From contig NZ_OMOJ01000001.1 of the NCBI RefSeq assembly GCF_900302505.1, positions 310,001-374,000 on the forward strand: 64,000 bases of DNA. The letters run 5' to 3'. Numbering within the stretch: position 1 is the stretch's first letter; each line of letters starts with the position of its first letter. This stretch comes from Pseudoprimorskyibacter insulae. Its GTDB lineage: Bacteria; Pseudomonadota; Alphaproteobacteria; Rhodobacterales; Rhodobacteraceae. The notes beneath the pieces were generated by a model that worked only from the letters and a program-made list of their open reading frames with translations, ran no database searches and had not been told where the DNA came from. The position numbers were made by a program, and so were the translations under genes. Below are positions 23,547 through 32,877 of the stretch, piece after piece.

Positions 23547-23620
23547 TCGGTACCACCTAACAGTTATTCGAAACCCTGGGGGACAAAACAGACCAGCCCC
23601 CACAGGTCGGGAGAAACCAC

Positions 23621-23989
23621 ATGATCCAGATGCAGACCAATCTGGATGTCGCTGACAACTCCGGCGCACGCCGAGTTCAGTGCATCAAGGTCCTGGGTGG
23701 TTCCAAGCGGAAATACGCGTCGGTGGGTGACATCATCGTCGTATCCGTGAAAGAAGCCATCCCGCGCGGTCGCGTTAAGAAAGGTGATGTCCGTAAGGCC
23801 GTCGTCGTTCGCACCGCCAAGGAAGTTCGTCGCGAAGATGGCACCGCCATCCGCTTTGACCGCAACGCAGCCGTTATCCTGAACAACTCGGGTGAGCCGG
23901 TTGGCACCCGTATCTTCGGGCCGGTCGTGCGTGAACTGCGCGCCAAGAACTTCATGAAGATCATCTCGCTTGCTCCGGAGGTGCTGTAA
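23621..23989 (+). CDS. rplN: 50S ribosomal protein L14 (uL14)
   Basis: 122 residues, invariant length. [35 protein letters not shown] and [19 protein letters not shown] are classical. It contributes to intersubunit bridges and is the target of the silencing factor RsfS. GGGAG precedes the start. The stop codon overlaps the rplX start by one base. Confidence 0.98.
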   Translation: MIQMQTNLDVADNSGARRVQCIKVLGGSKRKYASVGDIIVVSVKEAIPRGRVKKGDVRKAVVVRTAKEVRREDGTAIRFDRNAAVILNNSGEPVGTRIFGPVVRELRAKNFMKIISLAPEVL

Positions 23990-24294
23990 TGGCTGCTAAA
24001 CTCCGTAAAGGTGACAAGGTCATCGTTCTTGCTGGCAAGGACAAAGGCAAAACCGGTGAAATTACGTCGGTTGACCCCAAAGCCGGCAAAGCTGTTGTTG
24101 ACGGTGTGAATGTCGCCATCCGCCACCAGCGTCAGACCCAGTCCGAACAGGGCGGCCGCCTGCCGAAGGCACTGCCGATTGACCTGTCGAACCTGGCCAT
24201 CGTTGATGCGAACGGCAAAGCAACCCGCGTTGGCTTCCGTGAGGAAGACGGCAAGAAGGTCCGCTTTGCCAAGACCACTGGGGACGTGATCTGA
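23989..24294 (+). CDS. rplX: 50S ribosomal protein L24 (uL24)
   Basis: 101 residues. The KOW motif is [20 protein letters not shown], followed by [14 protein letters not shown]. It is a 23S rRNA assembly initiator near the tunnel exit. One-base overlaps with rplN and with rplE indicate tight coupling. Confidence 0.97.
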   Translation: MAAKLRKGDKVIVLAGKDKGKTGEITSVDPKAGKAVVDGVNVAIRHQRQTQSEQGGRLPKALPIDLSNLAIVDANGKATRVGFREEDGKKVRFAKTTGDVI

Positions 24295-24857
24295 TGCTGG
24301 ACACCGCAAACTACACCCCGCGTCTGAAGGAACTGTATGCTTCGACCGTTCGTGCCGCTCTGAAAGAAGAGTTTGGCTATAAGAACGACATGCAGATCCC
24401 CAAGCTGGAAAAGATCGTTCTGAACATTGGTTGTGGCTCTGAAGCTGTCAAAGACAGCAAGAAAGCCAAATCCGCTCAGGAAGATCTGTCGACCATCGCA
24501 GGTCAGAAGGCACTGACCACGAAAGCCAAGAAGTCCATCGCTGGCTTCCGCGTTCGTGAAGATATGCCGCTTGGTGCAAAGGTAACCCTTCGCGGTGACC
24601 GTATGTACGAATTCCTGGATCGTCTGATCACCATCGCAATGCCCCGTATCCGCGACTTCCGCGGCGTATCGGGCAAGTCGTTTGACGGCCGTGGCAACTA
24701 CGCCACCGGTCTGAAGGAACACATCGTGTTCCCGGAAATCGACTTCGACAAGGTGGACGAAACCTGGGGCATGGACATTGTCATCTGCACCACCGCCAAG
24801 ACTGACGCAGAAGCCAAAGCGCTGTTGAAGCAATTCAACATGCCGTTCAACAGCTGA
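24294..24857 (+). CDS. rplE: 50S ribosomal protein L5 (uL5)
   Basis: 187 residues, a little longer than in E. coli and as usual in alphaproteobacteria. [20 protein letters not shown] and [19 protein letters not shown] are diagnostic. It binds 5S rRNA and contacts P-site tRNA. Its start overlaps the rplX stop (TGATG). Confidence 0.97.
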   Translation: MLDTANYTPRLKELYASTVRAALKEEFGYKNDMQIPKLEKIVLNIGCGSEAVKDSKKAKSAQEDLSTIAGQKALTTKAKKSIAGFRVREDMPLGAKVTLRGDRMYEFLDRLITIAMPRIRDFRGVSGKSFDGRGNYATGLKEHIVFPEIDFDKVDETWGMDIVICTTAKTDAEAKALLKQFNMPFNS

Positions 24858-24870
24858 GGGATCGGGATCA

Positions 24871-25176
24871 ATGGCTAAAAAAGCAATGATCGAGCGCGAA
24901 AAGAAGCGTCAGCGTCTGGTAGCGAAATTCGCCGCCAAGCGTGCCGCTCTGAAAGAAATCGCGAATGACGAATCGAAGCCGATGGAAGAACGCTTCAAGG
25001 CTCGCCTGAAGCTGGCAAAACTGCCGCGCAACAGCGCTGCTAACCGTCTGCACAACCGCTGCCAACTCACTGGCCGTCCGCATGCCTACTACCGCAAACT
25101 CCGCATCAGCCGTATCATGCTGCGCGAGCTTGGGTCGAACGGCAAGCTGCCCGGCGTTGTGAAGTCGAGCTGGTAA
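24871..25176 (+). CDS. rpsN: 30S ribosomal protein S14 (uS14), zinc-free form
   Basis: 101 residues, the long type. It lacks the CxxC pairs of the short zinc-binding form; [20 protein letters not shown] is the conserved C-terminal segment. It sits in the 30S head. No second, zinc-independent paralogue is in the window. Confidence 0.97.
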   Translation: MAKKAMIEREKKRQRLVAKFAAKRAALKEIANDESKPMEERFKARLKLAKLPRNSAANRLHNRCQLTGRPHAYYRKLRISRIMLRELGSNGKLPGVVKSSW

Positions 25177-25188
25177 GGAGATCACGAT

Positions 25189-25581
25189 ATGAACGATCCT
25201 ATCGGCGATATGCTCACCCGTATCCGCAACGCACAGCTGCGTGGCAAGTCGACGACGTCGACCCCCGCTTCGAAGCTGCGTGGTTGGGTTCTGGATGTTT
25301 TGGCTGACGAAGGCTACATCCGCGGCTACGAAAAAGGCACTGATACCGCAGGTCACCCGACCTTTGAAATCGGCCTGAAGTACTATGATGGCGCTCCGGT
25401 TATCCGTGAGCTTAAGCGGGTTTCGAAGCCCGGCCGTCGCGTGTACCTCAGCGTCAAGGAAATCCCGCAGGTTCGTCAGGGCCTGGGTGTTTCGATTGTC
25501 AGCACGCCCAAAGGCGTGATGTCGGACGCAAGCGCGCGCAGCCAGAATGTTGGCGGCGAAGTGCTCTGCACGGTCTTCTAA
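25189..25581 (+). CDS. rpsH: 30S ribosomal protein S8 (uS8)
   Basis: 130 residues. It begins [20 protein letters not shown] and ends with [19 protein letters not shown]. It binds helix 21 of 16S rRNA. In E. coli S8 represses the spc operon at the rplE start; no such structure was established here. AAGGAG precedes the ATG. Confidence 0.97.
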   Translation: MNDPIGDMLTRIRNAQLRGKSTTSTPASKLRGWVLDVLADEGYIRGYEKGTDTAGHPTFEIGLKYYDGAPVIRELKRVSKPGRRVYLSVKEIPQVRQGLGVSIVSTPKGVMSDASARSQNVGGEVLCTVF

Positions 25582-25591
25582 GGAGTAGGCA

Positions 25592-26125
25592 ATGTCTCGT
25601 ATTGGCAAAAAACCGGTCGAGCTGCCCTCGGGTGTTTCGGCAACCGTGTCCGGCCAGACCGTAGAAGTGAAAGGCCCGAAAGGCGCCCAGACCTTCACCG
25701 CGACTGATGATGTGACCATCACCGTCGAAGATAACATCGTATCCGTTGCGCCGCGTGGCAAGTCCAAGCGCGCTCGCCAGCAGTGGGGCATGAGCCGCAC
25801 GATGGTGGCCAACCTGGTGCACGGCGTAACCAACACCTTCAAGAAAGAACTTGAAATCCAGGGTGTGGGTTATCGTGCCGCGGTTCAGGGCAACGTGCTG
25901 AAGCTGAACCTCGGCTACAGCCACGATGTGAATTTTGACATTCCGGCAGGTGTAACGGTAACCACCCCCAAGCCGACTGAGATCGTGATCGAAGGTCACG
26001 ACGCTCAGGAAGTTGGCCAGGTGGCTGCTAACATTCGCGACTGGCGTCGTCCTGAGCCCTATAAGGGCAAGGGCATTCGCTACAAGGGCGAATACATCTT
26101 CCAGAAGGAAGGCAAGAAGAAGTAA
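25592..26125 (+). CDS. rplF: 50S ribosomal protein L6 (uL6)
   Basis: 177 residues. [40 protein letters not shown] and the C-terminal [19 protein letters not shown] are typical. It lies near the sarcin-ricin loop and the factor-binding site. It follows rpsH after 10 nt with AAGGAG and precedes rplR by 12 nt. Confidence 0.97.
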   Translation: MSRIGKKPVELPSGVSATVSGQTVEVKGPKGAQTFTATDDVTITVEDNIVSVAPRGKSKRARQQWGMSRTMVANLVHGVTNTFKKELEIQGVGYRAAVQGNVLKLNLGYSHDVNFDIPAGVTVTTPKPTEIVIEGHDAQEVGQVAANIRDWRRPEPYKGKGIRYKGEYIFQKEGKKK

Positions 26126-26137
26126 AGGTGTCGCAAC

Positions 26138-26497
26138 ATGGCTAACAGCAAACGTGTCCTGTTCCAAAAGCGCCGCCTGCGCGTTCGGAACAAACTCCGC
26201 AAGGTCAACGCTGGTCGCGTTCGTCTTTCGGTTCACCGTTCGAACAAGAACATTTCGGTTCAGCTGATCGACGACGTTCAGGGCAAAACCCTGGCGGCGG
26301 CCTCGACCCTCGAAAAGGATCTGGGCTACGTCGGTAAGAACAACGTAGAAGCCGCCACGAAAGTGGGTCAGGTGATCGCAGAGCGTGCCCTGGCCGCTGG
26401 CGTGACCGAAGCCTACTTCGACCGCGGTGGTTTCATCTTCCACGGTAAAGTGAAGGCTCTGGCCGACGCAGCCCGTGAAGCTGGTCTGAAGATCTAA
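26138..26497 (+). CDS. rplR: 50S ribosomal protein L18 (uL18)
   Basis: 119 residues. [20 protein letters not shown] and the C-terminal [20 protein letters not shown] are conserved; it binds 5S rRNA. A longer than usual spacer (175 nt) with a TTCG hairpin and a repeat separates it from rpsE. Confidence 0.97.
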   Translation: MANSKRVLFQKRRLRVRNKLRKVNAGRVRLSVHRSNKNISVQLIDDVQGKTLAAASTLEKDLGYVGKNNVEAATKVGQVIAERALAAGVTEAYFDRGGFIFHGKVKALADAAREAGLKI

Positions 26498-26532
26498 GGG
26501 ACGGGCGGGCCTTGGCTCGCCCCCCAAAGTTC

Positions 26533-26573
26533 GGGGCTTCGGCCCCAGTAAGGTGGGTGAAAGCCCACCTTAC
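26533..26573. repeat. TTCG hairpin and GTAGGG-type repeat (copy 4) between rplR and rpsE
   Basis: GGGGC-TTCG-GCCCC at 26533-26546 is followed by a perfect 10-bp stem GTAAGGTGGG (26548-26557) with CCCACCTTAC (26564-26573). The stem can be read as the repeat in either orientation. No U-tract, so read-through into rpsE is expected. Confidence 0.65.
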
Positions 26574-26672
26574 ATTTTGCAGGCGGAAACGCCTCGATGA
26601 TCCGGGAAACGTCGATTTCACCTGGATTGGAAAAACCGGTGCTCTTGGGCACCAGATTTAAAGGAAAGCCAA

Positions 26673-27248
26673 ATGGCAGAACGTGATAACCGCCGTGAAG
26701 GTGGCCGCGGTCGCCGCGACCGTGAGGAAGCAGCACCCGAATTCGCAGATCGTCTTGTCGCGATCAACCGTGTGTCCAAGACCGTAAAAGGTGGTAAGCG
26801 CTTTGGCTTCGCCGCACTTGTGGTTGTTGGCGACCAGAAAGGCCGCGTCGGCTTTGGTAAGGGTAAGGCGAAAGAAGTGCCCGAAGCCATCCGTAAGGCG
26901 ACCGAGCAGGCGAAGCGCAAAATGATGCGCGTGCCGCTGAAAGAAGGCCGCACGCTGCACCACGACATCGAAGGTCGTCATGGCGCAGGCCGCGTCGTAA
27001 TGCGCACTGCACCGACCGGTACTGGTATCATCGCCGGTGGTCCGATGCGTGCCGTGTTCGAAATGCTTGGTGTTCAGGACGTGGTCGCAAAGTCGATCGG
27101 TTCGCAGAACCCCTACAACATGATCCGCGCAACTCTCGACGGTCTTGGCAAAGAAGCCAGCCCCCGTTCGGTGGCTCAGCGTCGCGGTAAGAAAGTGGCC
27201 GACATCCTGCCCAAGCGCGATGACGCCCCGGTTTCTGAGGAGGCATAA
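26673..27248 (+). CDS. rpsE: 30S ribosomal protein S5 (uS5)
   Basis: 191 residues. An Arg-rich N-terminal extension (about 1-20, [14 protein letters not shown]) precedes the S5 domain ([20 protein letters not shown]), then [20 protein letters not shown] and [17 protein letters not shown]. It acts in decoding fidelity and at the mRNA entry site. AAAGGAAAG precedes the ATG. No convincing own promoter was found in the rplR-rpsE gap. Confidence 0.97.
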   Translation: MAERDNRREGGRGRRDREEAAPEFADRLVAINRVSKTVKGGKRFGFAALVVVGDQKGRVGFGKGKAKEVPEAIRKATEQAKRKMMRVPLKEGRTLHHDIEGRHGAGRVVMRTAPTGTGIIAGGPMRAVFEMLGVQDVVAKSIGSQNPYNMIRATLDGLGKEASPRSVAQRRGKKVADILPKRDDAPVSEEA

Positions 27249-27253
27249 GAGCA

Positions 27254-27442
27254 ATGGCTAAGACAATTGTTGTTAAGCAGATTGGTTCGCCGATCCGCCG
27301 CCCCGATGTCCAGCGTCGCACGCTGATCGGTCTGGGTCTGAACAAGATGCACAAGACCCGTGAGCTGGAAGATACACCTTCGGTTCGCGGCATGGTCAAC
27401 TCGATCCCGCACCTGGTGGAGATCATTGAAGAGCGCGGTTAA
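27254..27442 (+). CDS. rpmD: 50S ribosomal protein L30 (uL30)
   Basis: 62 residues. [20 protein letters not shown], then [20 protein letters not shown], the standard L30 fold. It lies 5 nt after rpsE. Normally rplO follows; here a strong terminator and a three-gene insert come first. Confidence 0.96.
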   Translation: MAKTIVVKQIGSPIRRPDVQRRTLIGLGLNKMHKTRELEDTPSVRGMVNSIPHLVEIIEERG

Positions 27443-27467
27443 TCGCCTTTTCTGACCTAGACTTAAG

Positions 27468-27500
27468 CGCCCCTCGGTTCCGCCGGGGGGCGTTTTCTTT
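27468..27500 (+). terminator. Intrinsic terminator after rpmD
   Basis: A 10-bp stem CGCCCCTCGG (27468-27477) with CCGGGGGGCG (27483-27492), one T-G pair, then TTTTCTTTT. It ends the rpmC-rpmD segment. Confidence 0.9.
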
Positions 27501-27635
27501 TGGGTAACGGGCGCAGTCGGGCGTCCCACCCGCGCCGCCCGAGCCCTCCTGCGCCCATGCGCTGCGCGCGACCTGTTGATGCCCCTTGTGCTTTATTCGC
27601 CGACCGATCAGTCTGCTTATTGGGAGGAGACTCAG

Positions 27636-28841
27636 ATGGCATTGGATATCGCGCAGTTTGATCTGAACGGGATTGGGGCAGAGTTCATTGAAAACCCGCA
27701 CCCGACCTTGCACGCGCTTCGAGCGCAAAGCCCGGTGCATCGGAACCCGGACGGATCGGTGTATCTGACGCGCTATGACGACTGTGTGAAAGTCTACCAA
27801 AGCCGCGATATGCTGTCGGACAAGACCGAGGAATTTGGCCGCAAGTTCGGGCAGTGCCCGCTGCAGCGCCACCATGTCACCAGCCTTGTGTTCAACGACC
27901 CGCCGTATCACACTGCGGTGCGCAAACTGCTGGCCTCGGCCTTTACGCCGCGCAAGCTGGCGGAATTTGATCCGTTGATCGAAGGGATCGTTTCGCGGCG
28001 TTTGGACCGCGTCGCGGAGATGGGCGAGTTCGATATGATCGACGATTTCGCCAAGGTCCTGCCGACCGAGATTATTTCCTTTATGTTGGGCATTCCCGAA
28101 GACTACCGCGCCCGTCTGCGCGGCTATTCACTGGCCATTCTGGGTGCGCTAGACCCAGTTGTTTCGCCAGAGCGGATTGAGGCGGGCAACGCCGCAGTGA
28201 CCGAGTTTTCAGAGCTTCTGGACGATCTGATCAATCACCGCCGCAACAACCCCGAAGGCGCAAAGCAGGGCGAGGTGCTTGAGGCGCTGATCTTTGGTGA
28301 ACATGATGGGCGGCGCCTGACGCAGGAGGAATTGATCCAGAATTGTATCTTTCTGCTGAACGCAGGCCATGAAACGACAACGAGCCTTGTTGGCAATTCC
28401 GTGGGCGTGTTGCTGGACAATCCCGACCAGCATCGCCTGTTGCTGGACCAGCCGGATCTGATCGGTTCAGCGATTGAGGAATTCCTACGGGTGGAAAGCC
28501 CGCTTCAGATCGGCAACCGGCTGGCAGGTGCGGATATCGAACTGTCAGACTGCGTCTTGCCGAAGGGCACGTATATTCACACCTCCATCGCGGCGGCGAA
28601 CCGGGATCCGGCGATGTTTCCCGATCCAGACCGGGTGGACATCACCCGCAAACCCAACCGCCAGATTGCCTTTATCACGGGCATTCATGTGTGCCTTGGC
28701 GCGACGCTGGCGCGGATTGAGGGCAAGATCGCCATAGGCCAGTTGGTCTCGCGTTTCCCGCATCTTCGTGAAAACGGCCCGCGCCAAAGGATGCCCTTGG
28801 CGCGGTTCCGTGGTTTCACGTCTTTGCCGGTCCGGGTTTAA
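27636..28841 (+). CDS. Cytochrome P450
   Basis: 401 residues from ATG 27636, with GGGAGGAG at 27622-27629; an upstream in-frame start is not needed. Soluble bacterial class I-type P450: I-helix oxygen-activation motif AGHETTT (243-249), ExxR pair Glu282/Arg285 in EEFLRVES, and heme loop FITGIHVCLGATLARIE with Cys353 as axial ligand. It would need a ferredoxin and reductase, neither of which is adjacent. Substrate unknown. It is part of an insert between rpmD and rplO and converges with the MAPEG gene, their stop codons overlapping by 4 nt. Confidence 0.9.
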   Translation: MALDIAQFDLNGIGAEFIENPHPTLHALRAQSPVHRNPDGSVYLTRYDDCVKVYQSRDMLSDKTEEFGRKFGQCPLQRHHVTSLVFNDPPYHTAVRKLLASAFTPRKLAEFDPLIEGIVSRRLDRVAEMGEFDMIDDFAKVLPTEIISFMLGIPEDYRARLRGYSLAILGALDPVVSPERIEAGNAAVTEFSELLDDLINHRRNNPEGAKQGEVLEALIFGEHDGRRLTQEELIQNCIFLLNAGHETTTSLVGNSVGVLLDNPDQHRLLLDQPDLIGSAIEEFLRVESPLQIGNRLAGADIELSDCVLPKGTYIHTSIAAANRDPAMFPDPDRVDITRKPNRQIAFITGIHVCLGATLARIEGKIAIGQLVSRFPHLRENGPRQRMPLARFRGFTSLPVRV

Positions 28842-29227
28842 GCCGTGGCCGCAATGTAGATCAGGTAGAGGCTGGACAGCGTGCCCATGACAAAAGCAGG
28901 CACGCGGACAAAGCTGATGCCTGACCAATAGAGCGGGACATAAAGCGCCCGTCCCAATACCAGTACTGTCAGGGCTATTGCGACGCCGGGATGCTCGGGG
29001 GCGGCCAAATAGGCGGCGAGCATGGCGGGAACCGCATAGGCGGCTGATTCCGTTTGGTTCTGCAAACTGCGGGTGATCCGCAGGCCGAAGGCGGTTTCTG
29101 GGCGCGCATCTCGATTGGCGGAAAAGCCGAAAGCGAATCCTTGGGTCGCGTAGGTGTGCATGATGGACATGCCGACAATGACAAGGGCAATCAGCCCATA
29201 AAGGGATAGGGCAATCGGGAAAGTCAT
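28838..29227 (-). CDS. MAPEG-family membrane protein
   Basis: 129 residues from the ATG at 29227 (AGGAGAC just upstream on this strand). Four hydrophobic segments (about 5-22, 60-75, 83-100 and 108-127). NQTESAAYAVPAMLAAYLAA and the LGRALYVPLYWSGISFVRVP segment match the MAPEG family (membrane-associated proteins in eicosanoid and glutathione metabolism), many of which are small glutathione transferases or of unknown function. It is divergent from a tetR gene with shared operator repeats, so it is probably the regulator's target. Confidence 0.75.
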   Translation of the reverse strand: MTFPIALSLYGLIALVIVGMSIMHTYATQGFAFGFSANRDARPETAFGLRITRSLQNQTESAAYAVPAMLAAYLAAPEHPGVAIALTVLVLGRALYVPLYWSGISFVRVPAFVMGTLSSLYLIYIAATA

Positions 29228-29273
29228 GACGTCTCCTATTGGTTTGGAGTGGTGGTAAAATTGGTTAAATCGG

Positions 29274-29324
29274 GTTATTTCTACCCGAGTGACTAGAAAT
29301 AACAATCCAAGTGGTTAGAAATAA
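29274..29324. promoter_or_regulatory. Probable TetR operator: palindrome plus a third half-site
   Basis: GTTATTTCTA (29274-29283) and TAGAAATAAC (29294-29303) form a perfect 10-bp inverted repeat with a 10-nt spacer. A third copy, TTAGAAATAA, begins at 29315 and ends on the tetR start codon; TAGAAATAA recurs at a 22-nt interval (two helical turns). All lie in the 96-nt gap between the divergent MAPEG and tetR genes and overlap where their promoters must be. Confidence 0.75.
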
Positions 29325-29920
29325 TGGGGCGCTCAAGAAAACGTGATCCGGGCGATGCTCTGACGGCGGCGATGCAGCTGTTCTGGCGGCATGGCTACGA
29401 AAGTGTCGGAACCCGCCAGATAGAAGACGAGGCCGGGATCACACGATTTTCCTTGCAGACGGTCTATGGCGGTAAGATGGGCTTGTTCCTTGCCGCTCTG
29501 GACCACTATCTGACGCTGTTTGAGGCGGGGGCAGCGCCGCGATGCGCGCCTGATGCGATCGGCGAAATCGCGGACTGGTTTTTGCGCCGCACCGCGCCTG
29601 AGGTCATGTCCGAGGACATGCGCAACGGATGCCTCGCGCTTAATAGCTTGATCGAATTTGGCGCGGGTCACCCCGAGATTGAACAACGGGCCGCACGATA
29701 TTTTGCCTTGCTGCGCGGGCGTTTTTCCGAGGCGCTGACAAGATTGCGTGACACGGGCCAATTGGACGGCGCGATTGACCCGCAACAGGGGGCAGAGCTT
29801 TTGCATGCTTCGGCATTGGCAATGGCGATGCAGATCCGGGCGGCTGGTGACAACGGGGCCGCAGCGCCGCTGGCGCAGGCGACGGCGACGATGGTCCGGG
29901 GATGGGCGAAACAGGCTTGA
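29324..29920 (+). CDS. TetR/AcrR-family transcriptional regulator
   Basis: 198 residues. The N-terminal HTH (about 8-55) includes ALTAAMQLFWRHGYESVGTR and EDEAGITRFSLQTVYGGKMG; the helical ligand domain follows. The start codon lies within an operator half-site and has no clear Shine-Dalgarno, so translation could be from a very short or leaderless message. The palindrome between it and MAPEG suggests autoregulation and control of MAPEG. The last bases of the gene carry the -35 of the rplO promoter. Confidence 0.85.
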   Translation: MGRSRKRDPGDALTAAMQLFWRHGYESVGTRQIEDEAGITRFSLQTVYGGKMGLFLAALDHYLTLFEAGAAPRCAPDAIGEIADWFLRRTAPEVMSEDMRNGCLALNSLIEFGAGHPEIEQRAARYFALLRGRFSEALTRLRDTGQLDGAIDPQQGAELLHASALAMAMQIRAAGDNGAAAPLAQATATMVRGWAKQA

Positions 29921-29945
29921 TCCGGGGGAAGGGGGCGTTTATATG
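29917..29945 (+). promoter_or_regulatory. Candidate promoter for rplO-secY-adk
   Basis: TTGATC (29917-29922, overlapping the tetR stop codon), 17 nt, TATATG (29940-29945). It restarts r-protein transcription after the P450-MAPEG-TetR insert. Confidence 0.6.
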
Positions 29946-30040
29946 CGCCCGGTGCCCCTTTGGGCGCAGAATCAACAATCAAGAAAAGCCGTGGTTGGCC
30001 CGATCGCTTCGTGGGTCACATCCGGCAATGGAGAAGCGAT

Positions 30041-30511
30041 ATGAAACTGCATGAACTTCGCGATAACGAAGGCGCAACCCAGCGTAAAAAGCGCGTCGCG
30101 CGCGGCCCGGGTTCGGGCAAAGGTAAGACCGCTGGCCGTGGTATCAAAGGTCAGAAGTCGCGTTCGGGTGTGGCCATCAATGGCTACGAAGGCGGCCAGA
30201 TGCCGCTGTACCAGCGTCTGCCCAAGCGTGGCTTCAACAAGCCGAACCGCAAGGCCTACGCCGCCGTCAACCTGGGTCTGATCCAGAAGTTTGTCGAAGC
30301 TGGCAAGCTGGACGCAACGGCCGCCATCACCGAAGACGCGATGGTTGCATCGGGTCTGGTACGCCGCAAGCTGGACGGCATCCGCGTTCTGGCCAAGGGT
30401 GAAATCACCACGGCTGTGAACCTGGAAGTGACCGGCGCGTCGAAATCGGCAGTCGAAGCCGTCGAAAAAGCCGGTGGCTCGCTCAAGACCGCGGCAGCTG
30501 CGGCTGAATAA
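30041..30511 (+). CDS. rplO: 50S ribosomal protein L15 (uL15)
   Basis: 156 residues from ATG 30041 ([20 protein letters not shown]), with GGAG at 30030-30033; in-frame codons further upstream lie in the promoter region. [20 protein letters not shown] and [19 protein letters not shown] are conserved. It is a late 50S assembly protein. In the usual spc order it would directly follow rpmD. A terminator-like hairpin separates it from secY. Confidence 0.97.
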   Translation: MKLHELRDNEGATQRKKRVARGPGSGKGKTAGRGIKGQKSRSGVAINGYEGGQMPLYQRLPKRGFNKPNRKAYAAVNLGLIQKFVEAGKLDATAAITEDAMVASGLVRRKLDGIRVLAKGEITTAVNLEVTGASKSAVEAVEKAGGSLKTAAAAAE

Positions 30512-30562
30512 CGGGTTGTGAGCGGCGACGCCGCCGCTTACATAGTCCCCAGAGTTTTCCCG

Positions 30563-30602
30563 AACGCCGCCAGAGCTGGAAACTGCTCTTGGCGGCGTTT
30601 GT
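30563..30602 (+). terminator. Terminator-like hairpin between rplO and secY
   Basis: AACGCCGCCAGAGC (30563-30576) pairs with GCTCTTGGCGGCGTT (30585-30599), about 14 bp with one bulged T, followed by TTG. The U-tract is short. As no promoter is evident before secY, it probably acts as an attenuator that sets SecY below L15. Confidence 0.55.
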
Positions 30603-30620
30603 CCGACAAGAGAGACCCGC

Positions 30621-31985
30621 ATGGTATCTGCAGCAGAACAAATGGCCGCCAACACAAGCTGGGCGGCTCTGGGCAAGGCGAAGGACCTGCGCAGCCGGAT
30701 TTTCTTCACGGTTGGCCTTCTGATCGTCTATCGCCTAGGCACGTTTATCCCGGTTCCGGGCATCGACGGTGTCGCGCTTCGCGAATTTATGGAACAGGCC
30801 CAGACCGGCATCGGCGGCATCCTGACCATGTTCACCGGGGGCGCTTTGGGGCGTATGGGCATCTTCGCCCTTGGGATCATGCCATACATCACGGCGTCGA
30901 TTCTGATTCAGCTGCTGTCCTCGATGGTTCCCGCGCTTGAGCAACTCAAGAAAGAGGGTGAAATCGGTCGCAAGAAGATCAACCAGTACACGCGCTATGG
31001 CACGGTCATTCTGGCCACGTTCCAAGCCTACGGTCTGGCGGTCAGTCTTGAAACCGGCGATCTGGTGACCGATCCGGGTTGGTATTTCCGCGCGGCCTGT
31101 CTGATTACACTGGTCGGCGGCACAATGTTCCTGATGTGGCTGGGTGAACAGATCACCGCGCGCGGCATCGGTAACGGTATTTCGTTGATTATCTTTGTTG
31201 GTGTGATTGCCGAAGTTCCCGCCGCTCTGGCCCAGTTTTTTGCCTCGGGCCGTTCGGGCGCAATCAGCCCGGTTGTCATCATCGGTGTGATCTTGATGGT
31301 CGTCGCGACGATCACCTTTGTGGTGTTCCTTGAGCGTGCGCTGCGCAAGATTGCCATCCAATACCCGCGCCGTCAGGTCGGTATGAAGATGACCGAAGCG
31401 CAGACGTCGCACCTGCCGGTCAAAGTGAACCCTGCAGGCGTTATCCCGGCGATCTTTGCAAGCTCGCTGCTGCTGCTGCCGGTCACGATCAGCACCTTCT
31501 CGGGCACAAGCACCGGCCCGATCATGTCGACCATTCTGGCCTATTTCGGCCCCGGTCAGCCACTGTACCTGCTGTTCTTCGCGGGCATGATCGTGTTCTT
31601 CGCTTATTTCTATACGTTCAACGTGTCGTTTAAGCCGGACGAAGTTGCCGAAAACCTGAAAAATCAGGGCGGCTTCATCCCGGGCATCCGCCCCGGCAAG
31701 AAAACAGCCGAGCATCTGGAATACGTGGTCAACCGCGTTCTGGTTCTGGGCTCGGCGTATCTGGCTGCTGTCTGTCTGCTGCCGGAAATCCTGCGTGGCC
31801 AGTTCGCCATTCCGTTCTACTTCGGCGGCACCTCGGTGTTGATCGTGGTCAGCGTGGCGATGGATACCATTCAACAGGTGCAAAGCCATCTTCTGGCGCA
31901 TCAGTACGAAGGTCTAATCCAGAAATCGCAGCTGCGTGGTAAAGGTAAAGGCCGCAAGAAACGTGGAGGACCAGCGCGCCGATGA
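30621..31985 (+). CDS. secY: Protein translocase subunit SecY
   Basis: 454 residues, an integral membrane protein with ten predicted helices starting at [20 protein letters not shown]. The plug and pore region ([20 protein letters not shown]) and the cytoplasmic loop [12 protein letters not shown] are recognisable; the C-terminus is basic ([12 protein letters not shown]). It is the channel of the Sec translocon. It overlaps adk by 4 nt (ATGA), the usual secY-adk pair of alphaproteobacteria. Confidence 0.97.
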   Translation: MVSAAEQMAANTSWAALGKAKDLRSRIFFTVGLLIVYRLGTFIPVPGIDGVALREFMEQAQTGIGGILTMFTGGALGRMGIFALGIMPYITASILIQLLSSMVPALEQLKKEGEIGRKKINQYTRYGTVILATFQAYGLAVSLETGDLVTDPGWYFRAACLITLVGGTMFLMWLGEQITARGIGNGISLIIFVGVIAEVPAALAQFFASGRSGAISPVVIIGVILMVVATITFVVFLERALRKIAIQYPRRQVGMKMTEAQTSHLPVKVNPAGVIPAIFASSLLLLPVTISTFSGTSTGPIMSTILAYFGPGQPLYLLFFAGMIVFFAYFYTFNVSFKPDEVAENLKNQGGFIPGIRPGKKTAEHLEYVVNRVLVLGSAYLAAVCLLPEILRGQFAIPFYFGGTSVLIVVSVAMDTIQQVQSHLLAHQYEGLIQKSQLRGKGKGRKKRGGPARR

Positions 31986-32626
31986 ACATCATTCTTCTTG
32001 GACCGCCGGGGGCCGGTAAAGGCACTCAAGCCCGCATGCTCGTGGATGAGCGTAACATGATCCAGCTTTCGACCGGCGACATGCTGCGCGAAGCCAAGGA
32101 CAGCGGCACCGAAATGGGTAAGATCGTTGCGGGCGTCATGGCGCGCGGCGAGCTGGTCACCGACGAGATCGTGATTGGCCTGATCCGCGAAAAGCTGGCG
32201 GGCGACAAAGCTGGTGGTTTCATCTTCGATGGCTTCCCCCGCACGCTGGCTCAGGCCGACGCGCTGGCGGATCTGCTGGCCGAAACCGGTGAGACGCTGG
32301 ATGCCGTGGTTGAAATGCAGGTGGACGATGACGCGCTTGTCGCCCGTATCACGGCGCGTTCGACTTGTGGCGGCTGCGGCGAAGTCTACAACGATCAGAC
32401 CAAGCCTTGGCCTGCCGATGGCAAGTGCGGCAACTGTGGCAGCGACGACGTCAAGCGCCGCGCTGACGACAACGAAGACAGCCTGCGCACACGTCTGATG
32501 GAATATTACAAAAAGACCTCGCCGCTGATTGGCTACTACTATGCCAAAGGCGCGCTGAGCTCGGTCAATGGTCTGGGCGAAATCGGCGATGTGAAGGCCG
32601 CAATCGCCAGCGTTCTGGACAAGTAA
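31982..32626 (+). CDS. adk: Adenylate kinase
   Basis: 214 residues. P-loop [12 protein letters not shown] at residues 7-18, the long-form LID with a zinc-type Cys4 site (CGGC and CGNC either side of [14 protein letters not shown]), and [14 protein letters not shown]. It interconverts ATP + AMP and 2 ADP. Translationally coupled to secY. A short GC hairpin follows. Confidence 0.97.
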   Translation: MNIILLGPPGAGKGTQARMLVDERNMIQLSTGDMLREAKDSGTEMGKIVAGVMARGELVTDEIVIGLIREKLAGDKAGGFIFDGFPRTLAQADALADLLAETGETLDAVVEMQVDDDALVARITARSTCGGCGEVYNDQTKPWPADGKCGNCGSDDVKRRADDNEDSLRTRLMEYYKKTSPLIGYYYAKGALSSVNGLGEIGDVKAAIASVLDK

Positions 32627-32651
32627 CGCGACCATACGAAGACAGGTGACG

Positions 32652-32673
32652 GGCGGGGGACATCCCCGCCTTT
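32652..32673 (+). terminator. Weak terminator after adk
   Basis: GGCGGGG (32652-32658), 5-nt loop, CCCCGCC (32664-32670), then TTT. Short tail; partial termination at best. Confidence 0.45.
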
Positions 32674-32692
32674 GCCATTTCAGGAAAGAGGG

Positions 32693-32721
32693 TTGACCCC
32701 CAAGTCAATCTCACCTACCTA
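32693..32721 (+). promoter_or_regulatory. Weak candidate promoter for the alpha operon (rpsM onward)
   Basis: TTGACC (32693-32698), 17 nt, TACCTA (32716-32721). The -10 is poor. Downstream, the 32791-32820 region forms a nested hairpin (GGCCCG/CGGGCC around GGCG/CGCC) about 60 nt before rpsM, which could be a leader control structure. Confidence 0.35.
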
Positions 32722-32877
32722 CGCGCATCTCTGTATGAGAATCATTTTGCTGGCCGGGTCGCACCCGGAGGCAGACCACCTGATCAGCTAGGGCCCGTCG
32801 GCGCAAAACGCCTCGGGCCTCATGTTGTGAAAAAAGGTTCTGGAGCTACGGAACCGCAACGAAAAGGAAAGTGACAC

